Below, piece after piece: positions 25,830 through 36,703 of a stretch of DNA of 64,000 bases. Origin of the DNA: Solirubrobacter pauli (lineage in GTDB: Bacteria; Actinomycetota; Thermoleophilia; Solirubrobacterales; Solirubrobacteraceae); the NCBI RefSeq assembly GCF_003633755.1, contig NZ_RBIL01000002.1, positions 1,550,001 through 1,614,000 of the forward strand, given 5' to 3'. How positions within the stretch are numbered: position 1 is the first letter of the stretch; the number at the start of each line of letters is the position of its first letter. The position numbers and the translations under genes were made by a program. Under the pieces are notes generated by a model. That model worked only from the letters and a program-made list of their open reading frames with translations, did not search any database and was not told the DNA's origin.

Positions 25830-27149
25830 CTACGCCACGCGCGAGAGCAGCGACTCGCTGCCCGTCAGGGACTGCGACGTCGCCGTCGCGATCTCGACGG
25901 CGACGATCTCGCCCGGTGCGGCGAGGCCGTCGAAGTTGACGACCTTGTTGTGCGTGGTGCGCCCGCGCAGCTGCGCCGGGTCGTACCGCGACGGGCCCTC
26001 GACGAGCACGTCCAGGGTCCGCCCGACGAAGCGCTGCGCACGCTCGCGGGCCCGCCGCTGGACGGCCTCCACCAGCCGCTCCATGCGCTCGACCTGCTCC
26101 TCGTGGGGCACGAACTCGTCGACGAACTCCGCCGCCTCGGTGTCCCGCCGCGGCGAGTAGATGAACGTGAACGCGCCGTCGAAGCCGACCTCCTCGACGA
26201 CCTCGAGCGTCTCCACGAAGTCCGCCTCGGTCTCCCCCGGGAACCCGACGATGATGTCGGTCGTGATCGCGCAGTCCGGCACGTGCTCGCGGATCAACGC
26301 GACCCGGTCCAGGAAGCGCTCGCGTCCGTAGGTCCGCCGCATGCGCTTGAGCACGCGCGAGGAGCCGGCCTGCAGCGGCAGGTGGATGTGCTGGCAGACG
26401 CTGTCGAGCTCCGCGTGCGCGAGGATCACGTCCTCGGTCATGTGCGCGGGGTGCGGGCTCGTGTAGCGGATGCGGTCGATCCCGTCGATCGCGTCCACGG
26501 CCCGCAGCAGCTCGGAGAACTTGCGCGGCTCCGGGCGCAGGCGCGTGCCGTAGGAGTTGACGTTCTGCCCGAGCAGGGTGACCTCGCGCACGCCCTCGGC
26601 GGCCAGCTGGCGCACCTCGTCCACCAGCTCCTCGAACGGCCGCGAGACCTCGCGGCCGCGCGTGGACGGCACGATGCAGTACGAGCACTTCATGTTGCAG
26701 CCAGCGCTGATCTGCACCCACGCGTGGACGTCCCGCGCGCGCTTGCCGGGCAGATGGCCGGTGAAGCCCTCGAACTCGAAGAAGCCCTGGGCGGTGAGGC
26801 TGTCGCTGGTCAGGAACTCGGCCAGCTTGTGCACCTGGCCAGGGCCGAAGGCGACGTCCACGAACGGGTAGTCGCGGAAGACCTGGTCCTTGACCGACTG
26901 CGCCCAGCAGCCGCCGACCCCGATCACCCGCTCGGGGTCACGCCGCTTGAGCGCGCGGGCGTCGTACAGGTGGCTGACGAACCGCTCGTCGGCCTTCTCG
27001 CGGATCGAGCACGTGTTGAACAGGATCAGGTCCGCTTCCTCGCGCACCGACGCCTCGGCGTACCCGAGTGACTCGAGCATGCCCTTCATGCGCTCGGAGT
27101 CGTGCTCGTTCATCTGGCACCCGAAGGTGGTCACGTGGAAGCGCTTCAT
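25830..27149 (-). CDS. miaB: tRNA-2-methylthio-N6-dimethylallyladenosine synthase
   Basis: A 439-residue radical SAM methylthiotransferase. Three N-terminal cluster cysteines occur in TFGCQMNE, FNTCSIRE and GVGGCWAQ. The radical SAM motif is CNMKCSYC, and a C-terminal TRAM domain (about 370-435) completes the family layout. It methylthiolates i6A37 made by MiaA. The ATG at 27149 begins MKRFHVTTFGCQ; a longer open frame upstream is antisense to nothing coding and overlaps rny. Located 5 bp after rny, so the two are co-transcribed. Confidence 0.95.
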   Translation of the reverse strand: MKRFHVTTFGCQMNEHDSERMKGMLESLGYAEASVREEADLILFNTCSIREKADERFVSHLYDARALKRRDPERVIGVGGCWAQSVKDQVFRDYPFVDVAFGPGQVHKLAEFLTSDSLTAQGFFEFEGFTGHLPGKRARDVHAWVQISAGCNMKCSYCIVPSTRGREVSRPFEELVDEVRQLAAEGVREVTLLGQNVNSYGTRLRPEPRKFSELLRAVDAIDGIDRIRYTSPHPAHMTEDVILAHAELDSVCQHIHLPLQAGSSRVLKRMRRTYGRERFLDRVALIREHVPDCAITTDIIVGFPGETEADFVETLEVVEEVGFDGAFTFIYSPRRDTEAAEFVDEFVPHEEQVERMERLVEAVQRRARERAQRFVGRTLDVLVEGPSRYDPAQLRGRTTHNKVVNFDGLAAPGEIVAVEIATATSQSLTGSESLLSRVA

Positions 27150-27154
27150 GTCGG

Positions 27155-28618
27155 CTAACGAGCGTAGTCGGTGGCCCGGGATTCCCGGATGACGGTGACC
27201 TTGATCTGGCCGGGGTACTCGAGCTCCTGCTCGATCTCGCGGGCGATCGAGTGGCTGAGCAGGACGGCGCCGTCGTCGTCGAGCGTGCCCGGCACGACCA
27301 TCACGCGGATCTCGCGGCCGGCCTGCATGGCGTAGACCTTGTCGACGCCGTCGTGGCGCGTGGCGATCTGCTCGAGGTCGCGCAGGCGCTTGACGTACTG
27401 CTCCAGCGACTCGCCGCGGGCGCCCGGGCGGGCACCGGAAAGCGCGTCGGCGGCCTGGACGATCACCGCCTCGACGGTCTGCGGCTCGACCTCGTTGTGA
27501 TGGGCTTCCATCGCGTGCGCGACCGCCTCGGACTCGCCGTGGCGGCGGGCCAGGTCGCCGCCGACGAGCGCGTGCGGGCCCTCGACCTCGTGCGAGACCG
27601 CCTTGCCGATGTCGTGCAGGAGCGCGGCGCGACGGGCGGTCTTGGGGCTCGCGCCCAGCTCCTCGGCCATCATCGCGGCGAGGTGCGCGCACTCGATCGA
27701 GTGCGCGAGGACGTTCTGGCCGTAGCTCGTGCGGTACTTCAGTCGGCCGAGGATGCGGATCAGCTCCGCGTCGAGGCCCTGGACGTTGGACTCGAGCGCG
27801 GCCTGCTCGCCCGACTCGACGATGTGCGACTCGAGCTCGGACTTGGCCTGGTAGTAGGTCTCCTCGATCCGCGCCGGGTGGATGCGGCCGTCCTGCAGGA
27901 GCTTCTCGAGCGTCATGCGGGCGATCTCGCGGCGGACGCCGTCGAAGCCGGAGAGGATTACGGCGTTGGGGGTGTCGTCGATGATGAAGTCGACGCCGGT
28001 GAGGTGCTCGAGCGCGCGGATGTTGCGCCCCTCGCGGCCGATGATGCGGCCCTTCATGTCGTCGGCCGGGAGCTGGACGACGGACACCGTGGTCTCGGCG
28101 GCGTGGCCGGCGGCGAGGCGCTGCATGACGACCGCGAGGATGTTGCGGACGCGGCGGTCGGCGTCGCGCTTGGTCTCGTCCTCGATTTGGCGGACGAGGC
28201 GTGCGGAGTCGTGGCGGATCTGGTCCTCGAGCTCCTTGAGCAGGAGCTGCTTGGCCTGGGACGCGGAGTAGCCGGACGTGCGCTCGAGTGCCTTGACGTG
28301 GCGCTCGTGGGCCTCTTCCGCCCGCTGCGTGTGCTCGGCGAGGACCCGCTCGCGCTCGTCCAGCTCGGCGGCGCGGGCCTCGAGCGCCTCCTCCCGGGCG
28401 ACCAGGCGCTCTTCGAGGCGCCCGATCTCCTGCCGGCGGTTGAGTGCGTCGTCCGTCTCGGCCGCGCTGGCGGCGGTCTCGGCCGGCCCCGCGGTGCTCC
28501 GCGGCCCGGCGGACGCGGTGCTGCCCGCGGCCGCGAGCCCAGGGGCCCGTCTGACCAGCAGGAGTGCCGCGACCACCAAGCCGACCGCGAGCACGGTGGC
28601 CGCGATCACAGTTTCCAT
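27155..28618 (-). CDS. rny: Ribonuclease Y
   Basis: A 487-residue membrane-anchored endoribonuclease. Order: N-terminal transmembrane helix (about 4-22), Ala/Thr linker, coiled coil (about 60-160), KH domain with [15 protein letters not shown] (about 190-200), and HD domain with LLHDIGKA (about 340). It initiates mRNA decay. AGAGAGGA precedes the ATG. Length is slightly below the usual ~520. RNase J is also encoded in this window. Confidence 0.94.
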   Translation of the reverse strand: METVIAATVLAVGLVVAALLLVRRAPGLAAAGSTASAGPRSTAGPAETAASAAETDDALNRRQEIGRLEERLVAREEALEARAAELDERERVLAEHTQRAEEAHERHVKALERTSGYSASQAKQLLLKELEDQIRHDSARLVRQIEDETKRDADRRVRNILAVVMQRLAAGHAAETTVSVVQLPADDMKGRIIGREGRNIRALEHLTGVDFIIDDTPNAVILSGFDGVRREIARMTLEKLLQDGRIHPARIEETYYQAKSELESHIVESGEQAALESNVQGLDAELIRILGRLKYRTSYGQNVLAHSIECAHLAAMMAEELGASPKTARRAALLHDIGKAVSHEVEGPHALVGGDLARRHGESEAVAHAMEAHHNEVEPQTVEAVIVQAADALSGARPGARGESLEQYVKRLRDLEQIATRHDGVDKVYAMQAGREIRVMVVPGTLDDDGAVLLSHSIAREIEQELEYPGQIKVTVIRESRATDYAR

Positions 28619-29018
28619 TTCCAGTGTCCTCTCTCCGTACGCCGCCCTGCAGGGCGCGGCGAGATCCGATGCTTCGATTTCGTGAGGCGGCAGATCGGGT
28701 CGGCCCGGGGGTCCCGAAGCGAGGGATCAGCATGAAGACGGCCGCGATCCGGCCGTCGCGTCAGATGGCGGTCAGTGAGAGTGTTCGAAGGGTCCGCAAC
28801 GGGCACCGGAGCCCGCTCGGTGGGCGTTCTCGCCCGGGTTGTTGCGTGGTGGCCGTCAAGACTGAAGCTGCTGGATCACACGTGAAATTGGCTGATTTGC
28901 TGCTGGTTTCAAGGGGTCCGTGCGGACCCGGTCTGTCGCTGCGGCGGATCGTAGTACCGCCGGTGGTCGCGTGCAACGCGCGACTGACCGCTGTCAGCGC
29001 TCGACCGGTGAGCGCAGG
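28619..29018 (-). promoter_or_regulatory. 400-bp rny leader/recX trailer region with several hairpins
   Basis: No gene is supported here. Four short perfect inverted repeats are present: GCCCTGCAGGGC (28644-28655); GACGGCC/GGCCGTC (28737-28757, 7-nt loop); GGGCG/CGCCC (28822-28835); and GGGTCCG/CGGACCC (28914-28929). The rny promoter should lie here; a TTGACG hexamer at 28855-28860 (minus strand) could be a -35, but no convincing -10 follows. A long structured rny leader would fit autoregulation, which is inference. Confidence 0.4.
28914..28929 (-). terminator. Candidate recA-recX terminator hairpin
   Basis: GGGTCCG-CA-CGGACCC on the minus strand, about 90 bp after the recX stop. The two-base loop is tight and the following CTTGAAACC is only weakly U-containing, so termination efficiency is doubtful. 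Confidence 0.35.
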
Positions 29019-29870
29019 TCAACCTTCGACGGCAGACGCCGCGTGGCGGCGCAGCGCGTCGTGCGCCAGCTCGAGGTCGAACCCCTTGCGCACGAGGAAG
29101 CCGAGGGCCTTCTCACGGTCCCGCGGCTGCTCCGGCGGGACCGGGTAGCGGCGCGCGAGGAGCGCCGTGGCCGCCGCGAGCTCGTCGTGGTCGCCCGCCG
29201 CGAGCGCGGCGGCGATGTGCCGGCGGTCCACCCCGAGCTCACGCAGGCGGCGCTCGATCCGGTCGGCGCCCCAGCCGTCGAGGTTGCGCCGGTCCTCCGC
29301 GAAGCGCTGCGCGTAGCCCGCGTCGTCGACGTAGCCGCCGGTACGCAGCTCGTCGAGGACCTCTTCGACCAGCGCCGCCTCGACGTCGTTGCGCTCGAGC
29401 CGAGCGCGGACCTCGGCCTCGGTGCGCTCGCGACGGGCGATGAACCGCCACGCCGCGTTGAAGGCCTCCTCGCGGCGCTGCTCCGCGGAGATGGCGGGCG
29501 GCTCGGCCGCCAGGGCACCGAGCGACTCGGGCGCGAGCTCCGCGGCGAGGCCGTCGAGCGCGAGCTGGGAGTCGGCGGGCGCGGCGGCGGCAGGGCCGGC
29601 GGCCGCGTCGGCAGCGGGAGCGTCGGGCCCGTCGGCAGCGGGACCGGCCGGCTCGTCGGCACCGGGACCGGCGGACTCGGCCGGAGAGGCCGCGACGGGG
29701 TTGGCGGGCGCGGCCGGGGCCGACGGCTTGGCGTCGGCGGAAGAGGTGGGCTCGCCGCCGCGGGACGCGGCGGCGAGGCCCGGAAGGGCTGCGCCGGGCG
29801 ACTGGTCCGTGTCGGCGGACCGGTCGCCCTGCGGGGTTGCGGGGCCCGTAGGACCCGCGGCGCTGCCCAT
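29019..29870 (-). CDS. recX: RecX, regulator of RecA, with long N-terminal extension
   Basis: A 283-residue protein whose C-terminal ~150 residues form the RecX three-helix repeats ([23 protein letters not shown], then [15 protein letters not shown]). RecX binds RecA filaments and limits their extension. The first ~125 residues are Ala/Pro/Gly-rich low complexity, unlike the ~150-residue canonical RecX. A later start could exist, but CAGGAG precedes this ATG. It follows recA by 22 bp. Confidence 0.9.
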   Translation of the reverse strand: MGSAAGPTGPATPQGDRSADTDQSPGAALPGLAAASRGGEPTSSADAKPSAPAAPANPVAASPAESAGPGADEPAGPAADGPDAPAADAAAGPAAAAPADSQLALDGLAAELAPESLGALAAEPPAISAEQRREEAFNAAWRFIARRERTEAEVRARLERNDVEAALVEEVLDELRTGGYVDDAGYAQRFAEDRRNLDGWGADRIERRLRELGVDRRHIAAALAAGDHDELAAATALLARRYPVPPEQPRDREKALGFLVRKGFDLELAHDALRRHAASAVEG

Positions 29871-29892
29871 GCTCGGAACGGCTCCTGAGCGC

Positions 29893-30960
<1,068 letters not shown>

Positions 30961-30967
30961 GGCCAGC

Positions 30968-31024
30968 AAACTACGAGCAGCATCGGACGGACACGAACGT
31001 CTGTGCGCTTTTGGCACACAAAAG
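30968..31024 (-). promoter_or_regulatory. recA promoter with LexA-box-like site and adjacent dyad
   Basis: Within the 77 bp between the kinase stop and recA. The sequence CGAAC-GTCT-GTGCG (30995-31007) matches the actinobacterial SOS box (CGAAC-N4-GTTCG) at 9 of 10 positions. Directly adjoining is a perfect dyad CTTTTG-GCACA-CAAAAG (31008-31024). A -10-like TAGTTT (minus strand, 30968-30973) would place transcription initiation at or near the ATG. Assignments are by consensus only. Confidence 0.45.
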
Positions 31025-31037
31025 AGGCACTTTCGTG

Positions 31038-33464
31038 TCAGTCCGTGGGCAACGTGAACCAGAAGGTCGAGCCGGCGCCCTCGACGCTCTCGAACCCCAT
31101 CGTCCCGCCGTGCGCGATCACGATGTCGTGCGCGAGTGCCAGGCCGAGGCCCGTCCCGCCCACGCGCACCGCCTCCTCGCGCGCGACGCGGAAGAACTTC
31201 TCGAACACGCGCGCCTGCTGGCCGACCGGGATCCCGAGGCCCTCGTCGGACACGCTCACCCGCACCTGCTCGTCCGTGCACGACGCGTCGATCCGCACCG
31301 TGCCGCCGTCCGGCGAGTACTTGATGGCGTTCGAGAGCAGGTTCGCGACGACCTGCGAGATCCGCGAGCGGTCCCCCACGGCGATGACCGGCGACGCGCA
31401 CGGCGACAGCTCGAGCGTGTGCGCCTCGCTCTGCCCGCCGAACACGGCCACCGACTCCGCCAGCAGCTCGCCCACGTCGAACGGCGCGAGCGTCAGCTGC
31501 AGCCGCTGCTCCTCGATCGTCTGCAGGTCCAGGAAGTCGTCGATCAGCGAGGACAGCCGCTTCGCCTCACGGTGCACCGTGCCGAGGATCTCCGCGCGCG
31601 AGCCCTCGTCCAAGGGCCGCGTCCGCAACAGGTCCGTGTAGCCGACCACGGACGCCAGCGGCGTGCGCAGCTCGTGCGAGACGGTCTGCATCAGCGTCGA
31701 CTTCAGCTGGTCGACCTCGCGCTCGCGCGTCACGTCACGCAGCACCACCAGGCGCCCGATCCGCGCGCCGCGCTCGTCGTCGATCGGCGCGGTGTAGCGC
31801 TCCAGCACGAGCCCCGCGACCGCCAGCTCGTCCGCCGTCGGCTCGTCGGAGTCGGCGAGCACGGTCTCCCAGTTCTCGAAGTAGGCGTCGAAGTCCGAGG
31901 ACGGCGACAGCCCGCGGTCGGCCCCGATCGCCGCGCCGATCGGCATCGCCAGCCGCCCGGCCAGCTCCTCCATCGCGGCGTTCGCGAACACGAGCTCGTG
32001 GTCCAGGCCGACCAGCGCGATGCCCTCGCGCACGCCGTCGAGGACGGCCGCGTTGACCTGCGAGAGCCAGCCCTGCTGGGTCAGCGAGTCGGCCTCGGCC
32101 AGCGCCGTCGCCGCCTGCCCCGCCAGCCGCAGCACGCTCTCGCTCTCGGCGGTCGAGAACCCGTCCGACGTCACGCCGCCGAGCGTCGCCACCCCGATCG
32201 AGCGCTCGCCGATCTGCAGCGGCACGTGCAGCTCCCACCGGACCTCGACCTCGCCGGAGAGACCGCGCACGCGGAACGAGGACGAGTCCAGCGCCAGCAC
32301 GTCGCGCGCGCTCACGGCCCGCGCCACCGCGCCCTCGCCGCCCGCCGCGACGCGCTCGGGCAGGGACGCCGGATCGAGCCCGACCGCCGCCGCCCGCGCC
32401 CACCGCTCCGAGTCCCGCCAGGAACCGGCGTACAGCACGCCCACGTCCGCCCCGGCCGCCTCGACGAGCCCGGACAGCGCGATCCATGCCAGCACGCCGG
32501 TCTCCCGCTCGGACGCGAGCGAGTCGGCGAACGCGGCGTACACCTCCGCGCGCCGCTTCTGATCGGCGAGCTGCGCGGCGGTCGCCGACAGCTCGTCGCG
32601 TTGCGCCCGCAGCTCGTCGCTGGACGCCGACAGCTCCTCCTGGCGCTCCTCGAGCTCGATCGCCTGCATCTCGAGCTCGGTGTTCTGACTCTCCAGCTCG
32701 TCGCGCGACTGCTCGAGCGAGCGCGCCATGGCGTTGAAGGTCGCGCCCAGCCGGCCGAGCTCGCCGCGCCCCGACGTGGCGACCGTCGCGTCGAGGTCGC
32801 CCTGGCGCACCCGCTCGGCGGCGGCCGCGAGCTGACCCACCGGCCGCACGATCCGCCGCGCGACGTAGGACGTGACCAGGCCCAGGCCCAGCATGCATGC
32901 GATCAGGCCCGCGAAGGAGACGAGGAAGGCGCGGTCGGTCGCCTGGTCGGCGCGGTCCGCCTGGCGCGCCGACTGGTCCTGCTCGGCCTCGGTCAGCTCG
33001 GCGATGCGCGCCTCGACCGCGTCGGCGCGCGCGGTGCCGTCGGCCGCGCTCGCGAACGCGCGCCCCGCCGAGACTCCGTCCTCGCGCGTGCGCGCGATGA
33101 CCGCGTCGGCGTAGTCGTTGATGTAGGAGAGCGCCTCGGCGCGGATCGTCTGCGCCCGTCGCAGCTGCGCGCGGTCGTCGTCCACGAGCGCCTCGAGGTC
33201 CAAGGTCGCGTCCGGCAGGGCGGCGCGGGCCTGGCGGTACGTCTGCAGCAGGTCCTCGTTGCCCGAGATCAGGTAGCCACGGATGTTCGTCTGGACCGCG
33301 AGCAGCCGTTGCTGGGTCAGGTTGCCGGCCGCGATCACGGACTGCGATTCGCGCGCCTGCCGTGCGGTCTTCTGCTGGACCGCGATCGCCCAGGTCAGCA
33401 GCCCGATGACGGTCGCCACCAGCACGACGAGGCCGAGCGAGCCGAAGATCGTGCGGCGCGTCAC
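31038..33464 (-). CDS. CHASE3-HAMP-GAF-PAS sensor histidine kinase
   Basis: An 808-residue hybrid-input kinase. It has TM1 (about 7-28), a CHASE3-type extracytoplasmic helical domain (about 35-170, with [15 protein letters not shown]), TM2 (about 180-200) and HAMP with a coiled coil rich in Glu/Leu (about 205-310). GAF-like (about 315-450) and PAS (about 470-580) regions follow. HisKA has the phospho-His in [12 protein letters not shown], and HATPase has [14 protein letters not shown] and [12 protein letters not shown]. No receiver is fused. The GTG start overlaps the cheR-like stop (GTGA), so the kinase is coupled to that methyltransferase. Confidence 0.9.
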   Translation of the reverse strand: MTRRTIFGSLGLVVLVATVIGLLTWAIAVQQKTARQARESQSVIAAGNLTQQRLLAVQTNIRGYLISGNEDLLQTYRQARAALPDATLDLEALVDDDRAQLRRAQTIRAEALSYINDYADAVIARTREDGVSAGRAFASAADGTARADAVEARIAELTEAEQDQSARQADRADQATDRAFLVSFAGLIACMLGLGLVTSYVARRIVRPVGQLAAAAERVRQGDLDATVATSGRGELGRLGATFNAMARSLEQSRDELESQNTELEMQAIELEERQEELSASSDELRAQRDELSATAAQLADQKRRAEVYAAFADSLASERETGVLAWIALSGLVEAAGADVGVLYAGSWRDSERWARAAAVGLDPASLPERVAAGGEGAVARAVSARDVLALDSSSFRVRGLSGEVEVRWELHVPLQIGERSIGVATLGGVTSDGFSTAESESVLRLAGQAATALAEADSLTQQGWLSQVNAAVLDGVREGIALVGLDHELVFANAAMEELAGRLAMPIGAAIGADRGLSPSSDFDAYFENWETVLADSDEPTADELAVAGLVLERYTAPIDDERGARIGRLVVLRDVTREREVDQLKSTLMQTVSHELRTPLASVVGYTDLLRTRPLDEGSRAEILGTVHREAKRLSSLIDDFLDLQTIEEQRLQLTLAPFDVGELLAESVAVFGGQSEAHTLELSPCASPVIAVGDRSRISQVVANLLSNAIKYSPDGGTVRIDASCTDEQVRVSVSDEGLGIPVGQQARVFEKFFRVAREEAVRVGGTGLGLALAHDIVIAHGGTMGFESVEGAGSTFWFTLPTD

Positions 33465-34189
33465 CCGTCCACCCGCTCGTAGGCGTGAGGCGCGATCGCG
33501 CGCAAGCCGAACGCGCCCGGGTCGACCAGGCGCTCGCTGCGGCCGAGCAGGAGCACGCCGCGGCGCGCGAGCGCGGCCACGAGGTTGCGGTAGAGCCGCT
33601 GCCGGGCCCCCGGGCCCATGTAGATGGCGACGTTGCGGCAGAGCACGAGCCGCCAGCGGCCGGGTGGCGGGCCATCCGTCACGAGGTCCCGCTGCTCGAA
33701 GCGCACGCGTGCCCGCACAGAGTCGGTAACGCCGTCGATGGCGCCGACTTGCGCCAGCGCGAGGTTCTCCTCCAGCAGGTCGCTCCCGAGCAGCAGCGCG
33801 CGCTCGAGGGCGCCGAGGCGCTCGAGCAGGAGCGCGAGCGAGTACAGCTCCGATCCGTCCGAGCAGCCCGCGGACCAGGCGCTGACCCGCGCGCCGCCCG
33901 CGAGCAGGCGCGGCAGCAGCTCGTGCTCGAGCAGCGCGAACTGGTGCGGGTCGCGTGACATCGCGGTGTGCGAGATCGCGATCGACCGCCGGAAGCGCCG
34001 CCGCTCGCCCGCGTCCGCGCGCAGGACCCGCGCCAGCGAGGCCGGGTCGTCGACGTCCAGGCGGCGGCACGCGCGAGCCACCTGCTCGTCGACGTGCTCA
34101 TCCCGGAAGTTCGTCAGCGGCAGTCCGCTGACGCGCTCAAGCTCACCCACCGAAGCGGACCGTACCGGTGCGGAACCGTCAAAGCCCAC
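33461..34189 (-). CDS. CheR-like methyltransferase, divergent
   Basis: A 242-residue CheR-type protein. The SAM-binding site reads WSAGCSDGSELYSLA in place of the usual WSAGCSTGEEPYS, and the VLCRNVAIY strand is conserved. The N-terminal regulatory helical domain is shortened. It lies upstream of, and overlaps, a sensor kinase and is far from the main chemotaxis operon, so it may act in a non-chemotaxis signalling complex. Catalytic competence is uncertain because the GEE element is altered. Confidence 0.8.
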   Translation of the reverse strand: MGFDGSAPVRSASVGELERVSGLPLTNFRDEHVDEQVARACRRLDVDDPASLARVLRADAGERRRFRRSIAISHTAMSRDPHQFALLEHELLPRLLAGGARVSAWSAGCSDGSELYSLALLLERLGALERALLLGSDLLEENLALAQVGAIDGVTDSVRARVRFEQRDLVTDGPPPGRWRLVLCRNVAIYMGPGARQRLYRNLVAALARRGVLLLGRSERLVDPGAFGLRAIAPHAYERVDG

Positions 34190-34205
34190 ACCGGATTCGA
34201 GAGTG

Positions 34206-36053
34206 TCAGCGCGCCAACGCGGGAAGCTCCGGAAGCCGCAAGCGAGGTTGCAGGACGCTCGCGGAGGCGGCGGATCCGCGCACCACGACGCGTTTGCCGC
34301 CGAGCGTGCCGGTCCATCCCCGCCGGGTGAGCCGGAGCGTGCCCTTGGCGGCCTGGGCGCCCGCGATGCGGAACGTGAGCGTGCGCGTCCCGCCGCCGCT
34401 CACGGTCACGCCCGTCACGGCCTGGTAGTCGCGCAGGCTGATCCGGCTGCCGCTCACGCGCCAGGACCCGCCGCGGAGGCCGCCCCCGCCCGTCGTCAGG
34501 GCGGTCGAGAAGACGCGGTCGAGGTCGGCGAAGGTGGCGATCACGCCCATCAGCGTGCGGCCGACCTTGCCCGAGTAACCCGGGACCGGCCGCAGGTCGC
34601 TCACCGCGACCGGCGCGACGGGACCGCCGGGCACGCCCGTCGGGACGCGCTTGCAGGTCTTCGGCGGCGTCTTGCCGTCGAGGAAGCGGGTGATCGCGCG
34701 CGCGGCGCACGAGCGCGGCTCGCTCACGGTCGAGTGGCCGACGCCCGGGATGACGATGCGGTACGCGCCGGGGATCCGGGCCGCGACGTTCGCCGACCAC
34801 TCCGGCGCCGTGCGCAGGTCCTCGCCCCCCTGCAGGATCAGTGTCGGCGCCGTCGGGTACGGCGACGGCGGCGCGGTGGCCGGCGCGCGCGGCACGTCCG
34901 GCCAGCGCAGGCAGAGGTTGATCTCGTCCTCGACGACCATGGCCGGGTCGAACGGCGCGAAGGCGGTCGGCGCGAGCGTCCCCACGAGCTGCTGGACGAA
35001 GTCCGGGCGGTTCGCGATCGGCGTGCCCGCGGGCCACGGCAGCGGGGTCGTCTCGCACACGGTCGAGTAGCGCGCGACCGAGAAGTCCCGCGGGGAGCCG
35101 AGGCCCTCGAGTCGGCGCGAGTCGCGGATCAGGCGCGCGAGCAGGGCGCCGTCGCCGCGGAGCGCCGCCTCGACGCCCGCGGGGATCGAGGCGCGGAGCC
35201 CCGGCAGGTAGTCCGACACGAGCATCAGGTCGAACAGCGCGGTCGGCGTGATGCTGACGCGATGCGATCGACCGAGCGAGTCGTAGGCGAACGCGCGCAG
35301 CGGCTGCGTGCGCAGCTGGGCGACGAGCTTGCCGAGGTCCCCGCCCGGGTCCTGCGAGATGTTCCGGCAGCGGCTCGGGCACAGCGAGCGCAGCGACGGG
35401 CTCATCGCGCGGAACATGGCCGTCCCGAACGGGTCGGGGTCGTCGTAGTCGACGACCGAGTCGAGGATCAGCCGCTCGACGTGCTGCGGGAAGGTGCGTG
35501 CGTACGCGACGGCGAGCTCGGTGCCGTAGGAGATGCCGAACAGCGTGAGCTTCTCGACGCCGAGCTGCTGGCGGATCGCCTCCATGTCCTGGACGGAGTC
35601 GGGCGTCGTGTAGAAGCGCCGCGCCGGGCCGATCCGGTTCGCGCAGTCCTCGGCCGCGCCGGTGTCGCGCAGGTGCGGGTCCTTCTCCAGACGCGGGCAG
35701 CGCAGCAGGCCCGAGCGCCCGGTGCCGCGCTGGTCGTAGCCGATCAGCTGGTAGTCCTCGACGAGCGACGGGAGCGCGGTGCCGACGACGGTCAGCATCT
35801 CGCTCACACCCGCGCCGCCCGGCCCGCCGGACAGGTACATCATCGTCTTGCCGGAGGTCTTGCCGATCCGCGCGATCCGCAGGGGGACCGTGCCCGGGAG
35901 CGTGTTCGTCCGGTCGAGGGGCACGTCGAGCGTCGCGCAGCGGACGCCCTCGAAGTCGACGCAGGACCGCCACTGCAGGGCGGCGTGGGACGCACTCGGG
36001 AGGGCCAAGAGCGCCGCGAGGGCGAGCAGCGCCCCAAGGAAGAACCTCCGCAT
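34206..36053 (-). CDS. Secreted alpha/beta hydrolase, tripeptidyl aminopeptidase type
   Basis: A 615-residue exported serine hydrolase of the SlpD/TAP-like class. It has a signal peptide (about 1-24), oxyanion segment LSGGPGGAG, nucleophile in GISYGTE (about 170), acid in GGEDLRTAP and catalytic His in GVGHSTVSE. A TAP-like C-terminal region ends near residue 490, followed by ~110 residues of Gly/Thr/Arg-rich beta sequence of unknown role. It interrupts the usual cinA-thpR-recA order. Confidence 0.87.
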   Translation of the reverse strand: MRRFFLGALLALAALLALPSASHAALQWRSCVDFEGVRCATLDVPLDRTNTLPGTVPLRIARIGKTSGKTMMYLSGGPGGAGVSEMLTVVGTALPSLVEDYQLIGYDQRGTGRSGLLRCPRLEKDPHLRDTGAAEDCANRIGPARRFYTTPDSVQDMEAIRQQLGVEKLTLFGISYGTELAVAYARTFPQHVERLILDSVVDYDDPDPFGTAMFRAMSPSLRSLCPSRCRNISQDPGGDLGKLVAQLRTQPLRAFAYDSLGRSHRVSITPTALFDLMLVSDYLPGLRASIPAGVEAALRGDGALLARLIRDSRRLEGLGSPRDFSVARYSTVCETTPLPWPAGTPIANRPDFVQQLVGTLAPTAFAPFDPAMVVEDEINLCLRWPDVPRAPATAPPSPYPTAPTLILQGGEDLRTAPEWSANVAARIPGAYRIVIPGVGHSTVSEPRSCAARAITRFLDGKTPPKTCKRVPTGVPGGPVAPVAVSDLRPVPGYSGKVGRTLMGVIATFADLDRVFSTALTTGGGGLRGGSWRVSGSRISLRDYQAVTGVTVSGGGTRTLTFRIAGAQAAKGTLRLTRRGWTGTLGGKRVVVRGSAASASVLQPRLRLPELPALAR

Positions 36054-36061
36054 ATGAGGGC

Positions 36062-36703
36062 TCAGCGTACCCGCTGGGTGACGAGCGGCTCGTAGCGCGC
36101 GCCGCGCGGATGGAGGCGGGACGCATAGAGCGTGACGGCCCGTCCGGCGAAGGCGATCGGCTCGAGGTCCAGCGGCGCGTCACGCGGCGAGCGGACGCGG
36201 GGCCGGAGCCGCGCGATCGTCACGTGCGCGCGGAAGGGGCGCGCCTCGGGCGTGTAGACGCCGGCGGCCTCCAGGCCCGCTGAGACGCGGGCCTGCAGCT
36301 CCGCGAGCGGGCCGTGGACCTCGACGGTGAGGACCCGCGCGCGACGCGGCGGGAGCAGGAGCACGTCGCCGAGGACGAGCTGCGGCGCGACGGACTCGGC
36401 GTGCAGGACCGGCGCGATCCTGTCCACGTCGCCAGGCGGGCGCGGCCCCAGGAAGGCGAGGGTGATGTGCAGCGCCTCGGGCGGGACGGGACGCCACACG
36501 TCGGGGTCGGCGGCCCGGCCGGCCGCGGCGAGGGCGTCGCGCACGTCGTCGGGGAGGTCGAGCGCGAGGAAGAGCCGCAGGGGCCGCGCCGCGTCGCCTG
36601 GCGACGAGGACGCGGCGGGCGACGAGGGCGCGGCAGGCGCGGCAGGCGGCGAGGGCGTGGCGGGCGCGCCGCGGTCCTCCCGCCCGCGCGCGCCTTCGGT
36701 CAT
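36062..36703 (-). CDS. thpR: RNA 2',3'-cyclic phosphodiesterase
   Basis: A 213-residue 2H phosphoesterase of the LigT/ThpR family with the two HxTx motifs, HITLAFLG (about 80) and HVTIARLR (about 158). The first ~42 residues are Ala/Pro-rich and precede the conserved start RLFLALDLP. It hydrolyses 2',3'-cyclic ends in tRNA halves and similar RNAs. The ATG overlaps the cinA stop (ATGA). cinA-thpR-recA clustering is common in actinobacteria. Confidence 0.9.
   Translation of the reverse strand: MTEGARGREDRGAPATPSPPAAPAAPSSPAASSSPGDAARPLRLFLALDLPDDVRDALAAAGRAADPDVWRPVPPEALHITLAFLGPRPPGDVDRIAPVLHAESVAPQLVLGDVLLLPPRRARVLTVEVHGPLAELQARVSAGLEAAGVYTPEARPFRAHVTIARLRPRVRSPRDAPLDLEPIAFAGRAVTLYASRLHPRGARYEPLVTQRVR

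Noticed and set aside
28732-29148. Possible small plus-strand gene starting MKTAAIRPSRQ in the rny-recX gap
   Set aside because: It runs into antisense recX without a stop near the gap, has no recognisable features and only a weak GAGGGA site.
33464-34070. Longer start for the CHASE3 kinase
   Set aside because: The frame is open upstream to 34070, but that stretch is antisense-type sequence within cheR; the GTG in the GTGA overlap is the natural start just before TM1.
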